From positions 1 through 37,334 of the forward strand of contig JAHHUC010000014.1 in NCBI GenBank assembly GCA_020024215.1: a DNA stretch of 37,334 nucleotides, read 5' to 3'. Each line of letters opens with the position of its first letter. Positions within the stretch are counted from its first letter, which is position 1. The DNA comes from Oscillospiraceae bacterium. Its GTDB lineage: Bacteria > Bacillota > Clostridia > Oscillospirales > Ruminococcaceae. Below the pieces are notes generated by a model that was not told the origin of the DNA, searched no databases, and worked only from the letters and a program-made list of their open reading frames with translations. Both the position numbers and the translations under genes were made by a program. Below are positions 1 to 9,500 of this stretch, in pieces.

Positions 1-32
1 AGTGTCCCAAAAGGTTTACCTTTTGGGACACT
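1..32. repeat. Palindrome P, copy 1
   Basis: Perfect 15-bp inverted repeat (AGTGTCCCAAAAGGT and its complement) around a 2-base centre. It abuts repeat copy R1 directly. Related copies lie at 12447-12474 and 12562-12589. No downstream T-run, so it is not a standard terminator. Function unknown. Confidence 0.85.
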
Positions 33-162
33 CCGCTTTCTTAAAAGAAAGCTTGCAAAGAACTTAAATCCGCACAGGTGAGAAAGATATTTGCACAACT
101 TTTATTCCTGCGTATGTTACAGAATAACATTTTGTGATGATAAGCACATTTAAGTTAAGCTT
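33..162 (+). repeat. Interspersed repeat R1 (modules M1+M2)
   Basis: Full copy of the window's dispersed repeat. M1 (~80 bp) opens with CCGC and an 18-bp palindrome (GCTTTCTT / AAGAAAGC) and closes at CCTGCG. M2 (~50 bp) runs from TATGTTA to TTAAGCTT. The CGCACAGG and CCTGCG blocks inside M1 could pair with a two-base bulge, so a transcript could fold. It lies upstream of ligA. Confidence 0.85.
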
Positions 163-218
163 ATATCTTAACAAGCTTTTCTTCCTGCAATATAAGTTTT
201 AAAATTTCAGAAATTTCA

Positions 219-258
219 AAACAGCTCCTATTTAATAAAAAGGGGCTGTTTTCTTTTT
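219..258 (+). terminator. Intrinsic terminator upstream of ligA
   Basis: Stem AACAGCTCCT (219-228 region) with AGGGGCTGTT (241-250), an AT-rich loop, then a T-rich tail. It probably ends transcription entering from the left of the window. A near-copy of the same hairpin lies at 37207-37242. Confidence 0.7.
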
Positions 259-316
259 ATCGGCAAAATAAATTTTGGGATTATCACTATTTTAAATTTT
301 AAAATTTAGCATAAAA

Positions 317-347
317 TAAACACAAGCGAGCTGTTTTATGATATACT
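317..347 (+). promoter_or_regulatory. Possible ligA operon promoter
   Basis: TATACT at 342-347 is a fair sigma-A -10 box, placed about 75 bases before the ligA start. The -35 candidate (TAAACA, 317-322, 19-base spacer) is poor, so this is tentative. Confidence 0.3.
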
Positions 348-420
348 GATTCTGTATTATTCTATTTTAAACAAAGCCTCAGTGTGCAAATTAGCTTCTA
401 TAAAAGGAGAACGATTTTTT

Positions 421-2457
421 ATGCTCAAAGAGCTTTTTTCCAATCTTAATAAAAATATTGAAAAAATAGCTGCCCTTCCTTTAAATGATGAGCAGCAAGC
501 GGCGGATTTAAGAGATATGCTCATAACTGCCATAGAGGAAAATTCCGTCCTTTATTACGATTTGGACAGTCCCTCATTAGAGGATTGGCAGTATGACAGA
601 CTGATGAATAAGCTTAAGGAAATTGAAAGGCTTTATCCCTCACTTGCGCTTGAAAATTCCCCCACAAAAAAGGTGGGCGGCAGCCCCTCCTCCGTCTTTA
701 AAAAGGTTGCCCATCAGGTGCAGATGGCATCCTTGCAGGACGTGTTCAGCAAAAAGGAGCTGCTGGAATTTGATTCTAAGGTAAGAGAGACATGCTTGGA
801 TATAAAATATTCTGTGGAGCCTAAAATTGACGGGCTTTCAGTCTCTCTTTTTTATGAAAACGGAATTTTGACAGTCGGCTCCACAAGAGGGGACGGCTTT
901 ATAGGCGAGGATGTGACCGAAAATCTTAAAACCATCAAGTCCATACCCAAAGAAATTCCCTGCAAAATACCTCTTTTAGAGGTAAGGGGCGAGGTTTATA
1001 TGCCCTTGGAATCCTTTAAAAAAGCTGTTGAAAAGCAGGAGTTAAGAGGTGAAGCTCCCTTTAAAAATCCCAGAAATGCCGCCGCAGGCTCCCTCAGGCA
1101 AAAGGACAGCGCCGTAACAAGAGAGAGAGAGCTTTCCATACTCATTTTCAATGTTCAGAGAATAGAGGGCATGGAGTTTTCTCTTCACAGCAAACAGCTT
1201 GAATTTTTAAAGGAGCAGGGCTTTCCTGTCGTTCCCTTTTTTAAAGCGGACAGCATAGCCTCCGCCATAGAGGAAATTGACAGAATCGGCTCTGAAAGAG
1301 GCTCTTATCCCTTTGATATAGACGGAGCTGTCATAAAGGCTGACAACCTTGATGAAAGAAAGGCCCTAGGCTCAACAGCAAAATATCCCAAATGGGCAGT
1401 AGCCTTCAAATATCCCCCGGAGCAGAAGGAGGCTGTGATTTTAGATATTGAGGTCAATGTGGGAAGAACCGGAGTTTTGACACCCACAGCCGTTTTTACT
1501 CCTATATTCCTTTCCGGCACCAGCGTCTCCAGGGCGGTTTTGCACAATCAGGACTTTATAGACGAAAAGGGCATAGCAATAGGCGACAGTGTGCTTGTCA
1601 GAAAGGCGGGGGAAATTATTCCGGAAATAGTATCCGTCACCAAAAAAAGCCAAAACCCCACCTATCACCTGCCCGAAAGCTGTCCCTTCTGCAATTCTCC
1701 TGTTGTCCGTGAAAAGGATGATGCAGCCATAAGGTGCATAAATCTCTCCTGCCCTGCCCAGCTTTTAAGGAGCATAATCCACTTTGCCTCCCGAAATGCC
1801 ATGAATATTGAGGGCTTGGGTGAGGCCCTCTGCGAGACATTTTTGAATGAGGGGCTTATAAAGGATGCCTCTGACATATATAAGCTTCAAAAGAGCGACA
1901 TAGCCTCACTTCCCAAAATGGGCGAAAAAAGTGCGGGCAATCTTATATCGGCTATTGAAAAATCAAAGCAAAATGACCTCTGGCAGCTGATTTTCGGTCT
2001 GGGCATAAGAAATATAGGTCAAAAGGCAGCAAAAATACTTGCAAAAACCTTTGAATCTATGGATAATATAATGTATGCTTCCATTGACGAATTGGAATCC
2101 ATTGAGGGCTTTGGCAGCATTATGAGTGAAAGCGTATATTCATTCTTTAAAAATGAAAAAAATCTTCAGCTTATAAACGAGCTTAAAGAATCCGGCGTCA
2201 ATATGCAAAATCAGCAGCAATCCGATGCAAACGGGAATTTAAGCGGTCTTACGTTTGTTATAACAGGCACGCTTCCCACGCTTTCTCGGGAGGAGGCTTC
2301 CAAAATGGTGGAGAGCAGCGGCGGAAAGGTTTCCTCCTCTGTCTCTAAAAAGACAAGCTATCTTCTGGCAGGTGAAAAGGCAGGAAGCAAATTAAAAAAA
2401 GCGCAGGATGCAGGTATTCCTGTTTTGACAGAGCAGGAATTTTTAAAAATGCTCTGA
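421..2457 (+). CDS. ligA: NAD-dependent DNA ligase LigA
   Basis: Seals nicks in duplex DNA during replication and repair, using NAD+ to adenylate an active-site lysine. About 678 residues, normal for the family. The adenylation motif KIDG is present, with the lysine near residue 135. A four-cysteine zinc finger (CPFC ... C ... SCP) follows, then helix-hairpin-helix repeats and a C-terminal BRCT domain starting at about LSGLTFVITGTLP. The ATG at 421 is preferred because AGGAG lies about 11 bases upstream; an in-frame GTG at 382 has no such site. It heads an operon with gatCAB (40-base gap to gatC). In many Bacillota ligA follows pcrA, but here a repeat-rich spacer lies upstream instead. Looks intact. 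Confidence 0.97.
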   Translation: MLKELFSNLNKNIEKIAALPLNDEQQAADLRDMLITAIEENSVLYYDLDSPSLEDWQYDRLMNKLKEIERLYPSLALENSPTKKVGGSPSSVFKKVAHQVQMASLQDVFSKKELLEFDSKVRETCLDIKYSVEPKIDGLSVSLFYENGILTVGSTRGDGFIGEDVTENLKTIKSIPKEIPCKIPLLEVRGEVYMPLESFKKAVEKQELRGEAPFKNPRNAAAGSLRQKDSAVTRERELSILIFNVQRIEGMEFSLHSKQLEFLKEQGFPVVPFFKADSIASAIEEIDRIGSERGSYPFDIDGAVIKADNLDERKALGSTAKYPKWAVAFKYPPEQKEAVILDIEVNVGRTGVLTPTAVFTPIFLSGTSVSRAVLHNQDFIDEKGIAIGDSVLVRKAGEIIPEIVSVTKKSQNPTYHLPESCPFCNSPVVREKDDAAIRCINLSCPAQLLRSIIHFASRNAMNIEGLGEALCETFLNEGLIKDASDIYKLQKSDIASLPKMGEKSAGNLISAIEKSKQNDLWQLIFGLGIRNIGQKAAKILAKTFESMDNIMYASIDELESIEGFGSIMSESVYSFFKNEKNLQLINELKESGVNMQNQQQSDANGNLSGLTFVITGTLPTLSREEASKMVESSGGKVSSSVSKKTSYLLAGEKAGSKLKKAQDAGIPVLTEQEFLKML

Positions 2458-2497
2458 TATTTTTGAAGGTTTAAATTTCAACATAAGAGGTGCAAAC

Positions 2498-2776
2498 ATG
2501 AAAATTGACATTGATCATCTCTGCAAGCTATCCAGACTTAGCATAGCGGAGGAAAAAAGAGAGCTTTTTGCCAAACAGATGAGCGACATTGTGGAAATGG
2601 CATCCAAGCTCCCTCCCATGAAGGATGACATCTCCTTCCTTGACGAAAACAACCCCATGGAGCTTAGGGAGGATGTTATAATGCCCTCTCTTCAAAGAGA
2701 TGTGCTTTTGTCCGTTGCTCCTGATACACAGGCAGGCTGTGTTGTGGTGCCTAAAATTATTGAAAGGGAGGAATAG
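2498..2776 (+). CDS. gatC: Asp/Glu-tRNA amidotransferase subunit C
   Basis: Small subunit (92 residues) that stabilises the GatA-GatB complex, which converts Glu-tRNA(Gln) and Asp-tRNA(Asn) to the correct amidated forms in the cytosol. The N-terminal pattern (HLCKLSRLSIAEEKRELFAKQM) split across residues 7-28 and the Met/Pro-rich LREDVI segment are typical of GatC. A ribosome site (AAGAGGTG) precedes the ATG. The gap to gatA is only 2 bases, implying translational coupling, so subunits should be made together. Confidence 0.93.
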   Translation: MKIDIDHLCKLSRLSIAEEKRELFAKQMSDIVEMASKLPPMKDDISFLDENNPMELREDVIMPSLQRDVLLSVAPDTQAGCVVVPKIIEREE

Positions 2777-2778
2777 CG

Positions 2779-4242
2779 ATGGAGCTTTTTGAAAAAACCG
2801 CCCAGGAGCTTTCTCTTTTGATGGAGAAAAAGGAAATAAAAGCAGAGGAGCTGGCTCTTTCTGTATCAAAAAGAATGGAGCAGACAAAGGATATCATAAA
2901 CGATTATATCACAGCCAACAGCGAGGAAGAGCTGCTTTTGCAGGCAAGGCTTGTGGATGAAAAGCGAGAAAGAGGCGAAAAGCTTTCCCCCTTGTCCGGC
3001 ATACCTGTGGGAATAAAGGACAACATCTGCCAGAAGGGAACTGTTACCTCCTGCGCTTCAAAAATGCTGGAGAACTTTGTTTCCCCCTATGATGCGACAG
3101 TTATTTCAAAGCTCAGGGAAAATGATGTGATATTTACAGGCAAGCTTAACATGGATGAGTTTGCTATGGGCTCAACCTGTGAGACAAGCTATTTTAAAAA
3201 GACAAAAAATCCCAGAAATTTAGAATACTGCCCCGGAGGTTCCTCCGGCGGCTCTGCTGCCTCTGTTGCAGCAGGCTCATCTGTTGTTGCTTTAGGCTCT
3301 GACACAGGCGGCTCTATAAGGTGTCCTGCCGCATGGACAGGCATAGTGGGCTTAAAGCCTACATACGGCGCCGTTTCCAGATATGGAGTTGTTGCCTTTG
3401 CCTCCTCCTTAGATCAGATAGGCCCCTTTGGAAGGTGCGTTGACGATGTTGCCCTGCTTTACAATGCCATTGCAGGCAAGGACAAAATGGATGCCACCAG
3501 CATCAATTTCAATCACCCCGATTACAGAAGCTTCAAGGGACAGTCCATAAAGGGCATGAAGATAGGTGTGCCTTACGAATTTTTCGGCGAGGGGCTTGAT
3601 GAGGGTGTCAGAAGCAGAATTGAGGATGCCAAAAAACTTTTGACCTCCTTAGGAGCCTGCCCGGTTCCTATCTCTCTGCCCTCTTGCTCCTATGCGCTTT
3701 CTGCCTATTACATCATTTCATCTGCGGAGGCCTCCTCCAATCTTTCAAGATTTGACGGAATCCGCTACGGCCACAGGGCAGAAAATACAAAGGATTTGAC
3801 TGACCTTTATGTAAAAAGCCGTTCCGAGGGCTTTGGCGACGAGGTGAAGAGAAGGATCATGCTGGGAACCTTTGTGCTCTCTGCCGGATTTTCAGATGAA
3901 TATTACAGCAGCGCCAAAAAGCTTCAGGCGGTTATTAAAAATGAGTTCAAGGAGGTTTTCAATTCCTGCGACCTCATTTTAACCCCCACCAGTCCCTTTA
4001 CTGCCTTTAAGCTGGGACAAAATTCTAAAGACCCTGTTGCCAATTATCTGGCTGATGTCTGCACAGTTCCTGTAAACATTGCAGGGCTTCCTGCCATAAG
4101 CATCCCCTGCGGCACAGTGGAAAACAATCTGCCTGTGGGCTTCCAGCTGATTGCCCCCTCCTTTGGCGAGGACAGGCTCTTTAAGTCTGCCTATGCTTAT
4201 GAAAATGCTTTCGGCGGCTTTTTAGGTACTGCCAAGCTTTAA
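2779..4242 (+). CDS. gatA: Asp/Glu-tRNA amidotransferase subunit A
   Basis: Amidase-signature glutaminase of GatCAB: releases ammonia from glutamine and channels it to GatB. 487 residues, the usual size. The Ser-cisSer-Lys triad is visible: Lys80 in VGIKDN, Ser155 in the GGSSGGSAA glycine/serine loop, and Ser179 in DTGGSIR, matching the spacing of characterised GatA proteins. The C-terminal GLPAISIPCG and PVGFQLI segments are also standard. Its start follows GGAGG by a short spacer, 2 bases after gatC. Intact and conventional. Confidence 0.97.
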   Translation: MELFEKTAQELSLLMEKKEIKAEELALSVSKRMEQTKDIINDYITANSEEELLLQARLVDEKRERGEKLSPLSGIPVGIKDNICQKGTVTSCASKMLENFVSPYDATVISKLRENDVIFTGKLNMDEFAMGSTCETSYFKKTKNPRNLEYCPGGSSGGSAASVAAGSSVVALGSDTGGSIRCPAAWTGIVGLKPTYGAVSRYGVVAFASSLDQIGPFGRCVDDVALLYNAIAGKDKMDATSINFNHPDYRSFKGQSIKGMKIGVPYEFFGEGLDEGVRSRIEDAKKLLTSLGACPVPISLPSCSYALSAYYIISSAEASSNLSRFDGIRYGHRAENTKDLTDLYVKSRSEGFGDEVKRRIMLGTFVLSAGFSDEYYSSAKKLQAVIKNEFKEVFNSCDLILTPTSPFTAFKLGQNSKDPVANYLADVCTVPVNIAGLPAISIPCGTVENNLPVGFQLIAPSFGEDRLFKSAYAYENAFGGFLGTAKL

Positions 4243-4266
4243 TATCAGGGAAAGGAGTAAACACAA

Positions 4267-5709
4267 ATGGAATATACAGCTACCATCGGCTTGGAAGTCC
4301 ATGCCGAATTGAATACAAAAACCAAAATTTACTGCGGATGCAGGAATGTCTTTGGCGGCGAGGTAAATTCCCACTGCTGCCCCATCTGCATGGGCTTGCC
4401 CGGCAGCCTGCCCACGCTCAATGAAAAGGTTGTGGAATATTGCATAAGGATGGGCCATGCCCTCAACTGCAAAATAAACCGCATTACAAAGCAGGACAGA
4501 AAGCACTATTTCTACCCGGATCTGCCTAAGGCATACCAGATTTCCCAGTTTGACATCCCCCTTTGCGAAAACGGCTATATTGATGCCATAATTGATGACA
4601 AGGGCAGCACAAAGAGAATAGGCGTAACAAGAATACACATAGAGGAGGACGCGGGAAAGCTTATACACGATGATGCCTTCAGAGGCTCTCTCATCGACTT
4701 TAACCGCTGCGGCGTTCCGCTTATAGAGATTGTTTCAGAGCCTGATATGCATTCCTCCGATGAGGCAAAGGCTTATCTTGAAACCTTAAAGCAGATTCTT
4801 CTCTATCTCGGCATTTCCGACTGCAAAATGCAGGAGGGCTCTTTAAGGTGCGATGTAAATGTTTCCATTTCTCCAAAGGGCTCTGACAAGCTGGGAACAA
4901 GAGTTGAAATGAAGAATGTTAACTCCTTCTCTGCCGCTGTCCGTGCTATTGACTATGAGATAGCAAGGCAGAAAAAGGTGCTTGAGGAGGGAAAGCAGCT
5001 TCATCAGGAGACAAGAAAATGGGATGATGCCAACGGCTGCAACATTCTTTTAAGAAGCAAGGAGGATGCCGATGATTACCGCTTCTTCCCCGAGCCTGAC
5101 CTTATCACCATTGTTGTTCCCGAAGAAAAGGTGAAGGCAATAAAGGACAGCCTTCCCGAGCTTCCCCAGAAAAGAACCCTGAGATTTATGCAGGACTTTT
5201 CTCTTCCCATGTTTGACGCAAATCTCCTGACCGAAAACAGGGATAGAGGCGATTTCTTTGAAGAAACCTGCAAAAACGGCGCAAATCCCAAATCTGCCGC
5301 CAACTGGCTCAACGGCGACGTGGCAAGGCTTTTGGGCGAATGGAACAAGGAGCTGTCAAATACCTCACTCACACCTGAAAACCTGGCACAGATGGTAAAG
5401 CTTATTGATAAAAAGGTTATTTCCAACACCGCCGGCAAGCAGGTTATTGAGGAGACAATGAAAACAGGCAAAGCTCCCCGGCAGATAATAAATGAAAAGG
5501 GACTTGCACAGCTTTCTGACGAAAGCGCATTGTCTGATATTGCAGAAAAGGTGCTTTCTGCTAATCCGCAGGTTATAGAGCAGTATAAAAACGGCAAGAC
5601 AAATGTTGTTGGCTTTTTGGTAGGTCAGTGCATGAGAGAAAGCAAGGGCAAGGGCAATCCGGAAATACTTAAAAATATCATACTCTCTAAGCTTTCCCCG
5701 CTTTCTTAA
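4267..5709 (+). CDS. gatB: Asp/Glu-tRNA amidotransferase subunit B
   Basis: tRNA-binding and kinase/transamidase subunit of GatCAB. It phosphorylates the misacylated side chain and adds ammonia. 480 residues. The start (ATIGLEVHAELNT), the cysteine cluster CGC ... CCPICMGLPG and the GVTRIHIEEDAGK segment are diagnostic, followed by the helical YqeY-like tail domain. AAAGGAG lies before the ATG. Oddity: the last three codons (Pro-Leu-Ser) and the TAA stop lie inside interspersed repeat R2, so the natural C-terminus was probably reset when the repeat arrived. Confidence 0.97.
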   Translation: MEYTATIGLEVHAELNTKTKIYCGCRNVFGGEVNSHCCPICMGLPGSLPTLNEKVVEYCIRMGHALNCKINRITKQDRKHYFYPDLPKAYQISQFDIPLCENGYIDAIIDDKGSTKRIGVTRIHIEEDAGKLIHDDAFRGSLIDFNRCGVPLIEIVSEPDMHSSDEAKAYLETLKQILLYLGISDCKMQEGSLRCDVNVSISPKGSDKLGTRVEMKNVNSFSAAVRAIDYEIARQKKVLEEGKQLHQETRKWDDANGCNILLRSKEDADDYRFFPEPDLITIVVPEEKVKAIKDSLPELPQKRTLRFMQDFSLPMFDANLLTENRDRGDFFEETCKNGANPKSAANWLNGDVARLLGEWNKELSNTSLTPENLAQMVKLIDKKVISNTAGKQVIEETMKTGKAPRQIINEKGLAQLSDESALSDIAEKVLSANPQVIEQYKNGKTNVVGFLVGQCMRESKGKGNPEILKNIILSKLSPLS

Positions 5710-5829
5710 AAGAAAGCTTGGCAAAGAACTTAAATTCGCACAGGTAAAAAAGCTTTTAGCAGAACTTTTCTTCCTGCGTGTGTTAGAAATTGACATTTTA
5801 TGATGATAAGCACATTTAGGTTAAGCTTT
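5698..5829 (+). repeat. Interspersed repeat R2 (M1+M2), overlaps gatB stop
   Basis: Full copy with the 18-bp palindrome at its left edge. Its first 12 bases are the last codons and stop of gatB. Separated from R3 by about 10 bases, so R2 and R3 form a tandem pair in the same orientation. Confidence 0.85.
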
Positions 5830-5839
5830 AGTCAATTCC

Positions 5840-5970
5840 CCGCTTTCTTAAAAGAAAGCTTGCAAAGAACTTAAATTCGCACAGGAAAGAAAGCCTTTTG
5901 CACAACTTTAATTCCTGCGTATGTTAGAAATTAACATTTTGTGATGATAAGCACATTTAAGTTAAGCTTT
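5840..5970 (+). repeat. Interspersed repeat R3 (M1+M2)
   Basis: Full copy in the same orientation as R2, closely similar to it, with M1 palindrome, CGCACAGG block, CCTGCG and M2 tail. Directly followed by hairpin module H. Confidence 0.85.
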
Positions 5971-5973
5971 AGT

Positions 5974-5993
5974 CAATTTTTCTCGAAAAATTG
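5974..5993. repeat. Hairpin module H, copy 1
   Basis: Perfect 9-bp inverted repeat CAATTTTTC / GAAAAATTG with a two-base centre, followed by a G-rich stretch. The same hairpin with a changed centre follows repeat R10 at 37112-37131, so it belongs to the repeat mosaic. Confidence 0.75.
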
Positions 5994-6005
5994 TGGGGGT
6001 TGGGG

Positions 6006-6052
6006 CAAAAGATTCGACCGCTGCCTGCGGCAGAAAAAGGGAGAATCTTTTG
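6006..6052. repeat. Nested inverted repeat
   Basis: Perfect 10-bp outer arms CAAAAGATTC (6006-6015) and GAATCTTTTG (6043-6052) enclose a second hairpin CTGCC-TGC-GGCAG (6021-6033). A transcript or extruded strand could form a two-part stem. No coding frame across it and no T-run. Function unknown. Confidence 0.7.
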
Positions 6053-6110
6053 GCGCAGCTGTCTTTAAATTTTAAGTATGGCTTTAGCCGCGCGTAAAAA
6101 TTTGGTTGAC

Positions 6111-6150
6111 AGCAAGAGGGGCTATTTAAGGAAAATTGATATCCTGCATA
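6111..6150 (+). repeat. Repeat module B, copy 1
   Basis: Block AGCAAGAGGGGCTATTTAAG followed by GAAAATTGATATC. Near-identical copies at 12844-12880 and 36911-36950. Each lies upstream of an M1 module in the same orientation. Confidence 0.75.
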
Positions 6151-6159
6151 GGAAAATCT

Positions 6160-6300
6160 AAAAAGCTTTTAGCACAACTTTAATTCCTGCGCCGCTTTCT
6201 TAAAAGAAAGCTTGGCAAAGAACTTAAATTCGCACAGGTAAAAAAGCTTTTAGCAGAACTTTTCTTCCTGCGTATGTTAAAGCTTGGCATTTTGCAATTA
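6160..6300 (+). repeat. Interspersed repeat R4 with truncated M1 in front
   Basis: A partial M1 (right end only, to CCTGCG near 6191) is joined directly to a full M1 beginning CCGCTTTC at 6192. The following M2 diverges after about 6285 (TTAAAGCTTGGCATTTT). This is one of three M1-M1-M2 junctions in the window with the same join point. Confidence 0.75.
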
Positions 6301-6371
6301 AATCTTTTTTAACTTGAGCTAATATCAGCAGGACTTTTCTGTCTGCACATTTTAAAATCAAATAATATAAC

Positions 6372-6407
6372 AAAATCCTCCAATCCTAAAAGGAAAGGGG
6401 GATTTTT
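6372..6407. terminator. Terminator hairpin 1 between gatB and the surface-protein gene
   Basis: Stem AAAATCCTCC (6372-6381) with GGGGGATTTT (6397-6406), one wobble pair, followed by T-rich sequence. Reads best on the plus strand and would end the ligA-gatCAB transcript. Confidence 0.65.
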
Positions 6408-6430
6408 GATTTAAGCAAAAGCGCCAAAGA

Positions 6431-6470
6431 AAAATCCCACCCGATAAATTAAATCAGGTGGGATTTTTTT
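6431..6470. terminator. Bidirectional terminator
   Basis: Strong 11-bp stem AAAATCCCACC (6431-6441) with GGTGGGATTTT (6457-6467), T-run on the plus strand and A-run before it, so it can act on both strands. On the minus strand it sits just past the stop of the large surface-protein gene. Confidence 0.8.
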
Positions 6471-6503
6471 TAACTTACATATTTCTATGTATGGATTGAA
6501 GGC

Positions 6504-9500
6504 TTAGATTTGACGGCTTTTCTTTTTATAGAAGAAGCCCAGACCCAATCCCAAAGCAGCAATTATAATAAGTGCCGCAGCTGTAAGGCCTGCGCCGAAT
6601 CCGGATGAAGCTGCGGATTCGTTTGCGCTTGCAGAATCAGAAATGCTGATATCTGCTGCAAGGCCTTCGCTTGCAGGTGTAACTGCTGACGGAGCCGTCT
6701 TTGATAAGCCTGCTGCCTCAATGTAGATTGGGCCGCCGCCGGTAGCAGGGTTATACATAGGAACAGCGGGCTTTCCTTCAGGTGTGATCTCGCTGCCTGC
6801 ATAAACCTTTTCAAGATAAGAAAGCGGATAGTAAACGCGGTTTGCCTCTACATCAAGAGCCTTTCCTGCGGGGATAGTTATTGTTTTTCCGCCGTCCCAA
6901 TCTATTATCATGGAAACAGTGGGGTTTTTCTTCAGCTCGTGCATAACATCCCAGGTCATTCTGTCATAGCCCTTGGCATTTACCTTGATGATGTCATCTC
7001 TTGATGCGTTTTTAACTGCCTTCTTCACAGTTGCCCAGAAATCATTTTCATCCTTGATGTGAGAGCCGGATGAGCCTGATGAGCCGGATGAGCCGCCGCG
7101 TCCGCCGCCGGGTGTTACAGCTGAATTTTTCTTAAAGCCATATGCCACAGCCTTGGCATTTTCAGGAAGCTCTGTCTCTATGCCGCTGTTATTTTTGATA
7201 ACAGGAGCTGTGTGAATTTCTCCGTCCTCTGTCATATAAATAACAACAGGGATGTCATTTTTTCCAAAGCCGTTGGGATAGGGTATAAATATATCTGCGC
7301 CGTCATTTCCTATACCCTTTACACTCTTTATTACCAGATTGTTTGTGGGGAGCTGATTGTTTGCTTCTTTTTTAAGCTTTTCCTCGTCCTCCTTGGAAAC
7401 TTCATCTGTGCCTATTGTGGCTGTGCCCTCTATGACAACAGGGCCGTTTGGCTTTGTGATATTTCCTGTAAGGGTTATGGTGTCAAGTGTATATTTCCAG
7501 CTGTCTGCGCCCTCTAAAGCAGCATTTACAGTAACCTTTTTGCCGTTTCCGATGTCTGCATTTTCAAATTCTGCACTCAAGGGTTCAGATAATTTAACAT
7601 CGTCCTTATTTACAGTATTTGTAAGCTTTGCGCTGCCGGAAAGCTTTGCCTCTGTCTTTTTATCATAGACATGATCCTCAACCTTCAAGCCCTCTGCCTT
7701 TAAAGCACGCTTTAAGATTTCAAATTCTGTGCTTGCGCTGCCTGCGGCAGAATCAGTCTCATATGTTCCCTGTACAGTGTATTTTCCGGGTTCAGCGGGC
7801 ATTGTGGAGGATTCATCATAATTGCTTCCATCCTGCTTTGTTCCTGAATATGTGTATGTCCACTTTCCGCCTGTGGGAAGCTTGCCTGTCACCTTAACAT
7901 CAGAGGGCTTATCTCCGTATACAAAGTCAGATACAGAAATCTTCACATTGGAAATAACATCCTTTTCTGAAAGACTTACAGTAAGCTTTACATCAACCGG
8001 CTTATAATTCTTGTCCTCAGGTATGAATGAAGCTGTGCAGTCAACAGAGCTGTCGGAATATGAGAGGTTTTCCTTAAGCTTGAATGTAAGCTTATTTCCC
8101 TCTGCCTTTATTTCGCCGTCTAAAATATTATTGCCGCGGTCATATTGAGGATTCTCAAATCTGCCCTTTAAGGCTATGCCAAAATCATCATTTGTCACAG
8201 TCTGCAAGGAGGTGTCTGAGAATTTTACAAGCTTTTTGAAATCTTTTGCATTAAGGCTTGCGGATGTGATTTCAAATTCAGCGGCTGTATTCTGTTCCTC
8301 GTTGAGCTTATAATTTTTAACATTTGATTTAAGCCTTGCCTTAGCCTCATATTTTCCTGCATTTACAGGCAGCTTGGAGGAAAATTCCTTGTCAGCTTCT
8401 GCCTTGTAGACAATTTCTGCAATAGAATCGGCAGTATCGGGGGCTATAACATCATCAGATGTCAATTTAAGCTCAAGCTTTTTGCCGTATTCATAAGAGG
8501 GCTCTGCCTTTACGCTTACGTTTACAGTCTTTGCTGTTACATCTGCTGTTACAGAGGGCAGGCTGATGGAGTTATAGTTGGTTAAAATAAAGCCGTTTTC
8601 TGATGCAAATTTGCGTATGCCGAATTCAACCTTTTTGTTTGTTCCCACATCGGGGCTGCCCAGCATGCCGTTGACAGTGTATACACCCTTTTCGCCGTTT
8701 ACACCCTCAACAGTAAATATAATACCGTCAATTTCCAGCTTGCCGTCAAATTCCTTGCTTATTTTTTCGGGCTTTACAATTTTGGCGTTTGCCTTGGAGA
8801 TTTTGAATTTCTTACTAATTTCTCCGGTGTAGTTATTTACGCCCTTTATATTTACAACAGCCTCGCCTGCGTTTTTGTTGTTGAGATAGCTTATCTCATA
8901 GTCGCTTTCCTTTAAGAGATTGCCGTCCTTGCAGGTGAGCTTAGGCTCATGGGCTGTGCCGGTGTAGGCGACATTTGCCGGATTGCTTATCATTTTATCT
9001 GTAAGTGCCTTTGGCGCAATGTTTATCTCAACAGTTACAGAGCCGAAGTTCTTTTCGTCCTCATATGTTGCGGTAGCCTTATAGCTTCCGGCATTTACAG
9101 GCTTTTCGTTTATGGGTGAGTTGTTTTTGTCAGCATAGGAATAGGTGATATTCTTTGCATCAAATCCGTTGGGAACTGTTGCCTTTACATCATAGGCTGT
9201 GCCGTATGTCACATTGATGGGGTTTAATGCAACAGCTACGGGATTTTTAGCAACTACGCTTATTTTAGCCTCTTTGGATACATCCTTGCAGGAGGCCTTG
9301 AGTGTATAGTTCTTTGCTTCTGCTTCCTTGCTCACTGTTATTTTGCCGTTTTCGTGCTTAACTCCCTTTTCAGCAGCAGGAGTTATCTCCCATGTAACGG
9401 CATCCTTCATTTCCATGCCGTACTGGTCATAGGGCTTTGCGGTGAAGGTCTTTTCGTTGGGTGTGTCATTCTTAGGGATTATCATGGTGTAATCGGCAGG

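Noticed and set aside
1..162. Insertion-sequence end
   Set aside because: The palindrome and repeat have no transposase or target-site duplication in view.
5698..6300. Repeats considered as a CRISPR array
   Set aside because: Units are 80-130 bp, irregularly spaced, and without unique spacers or cas genes.
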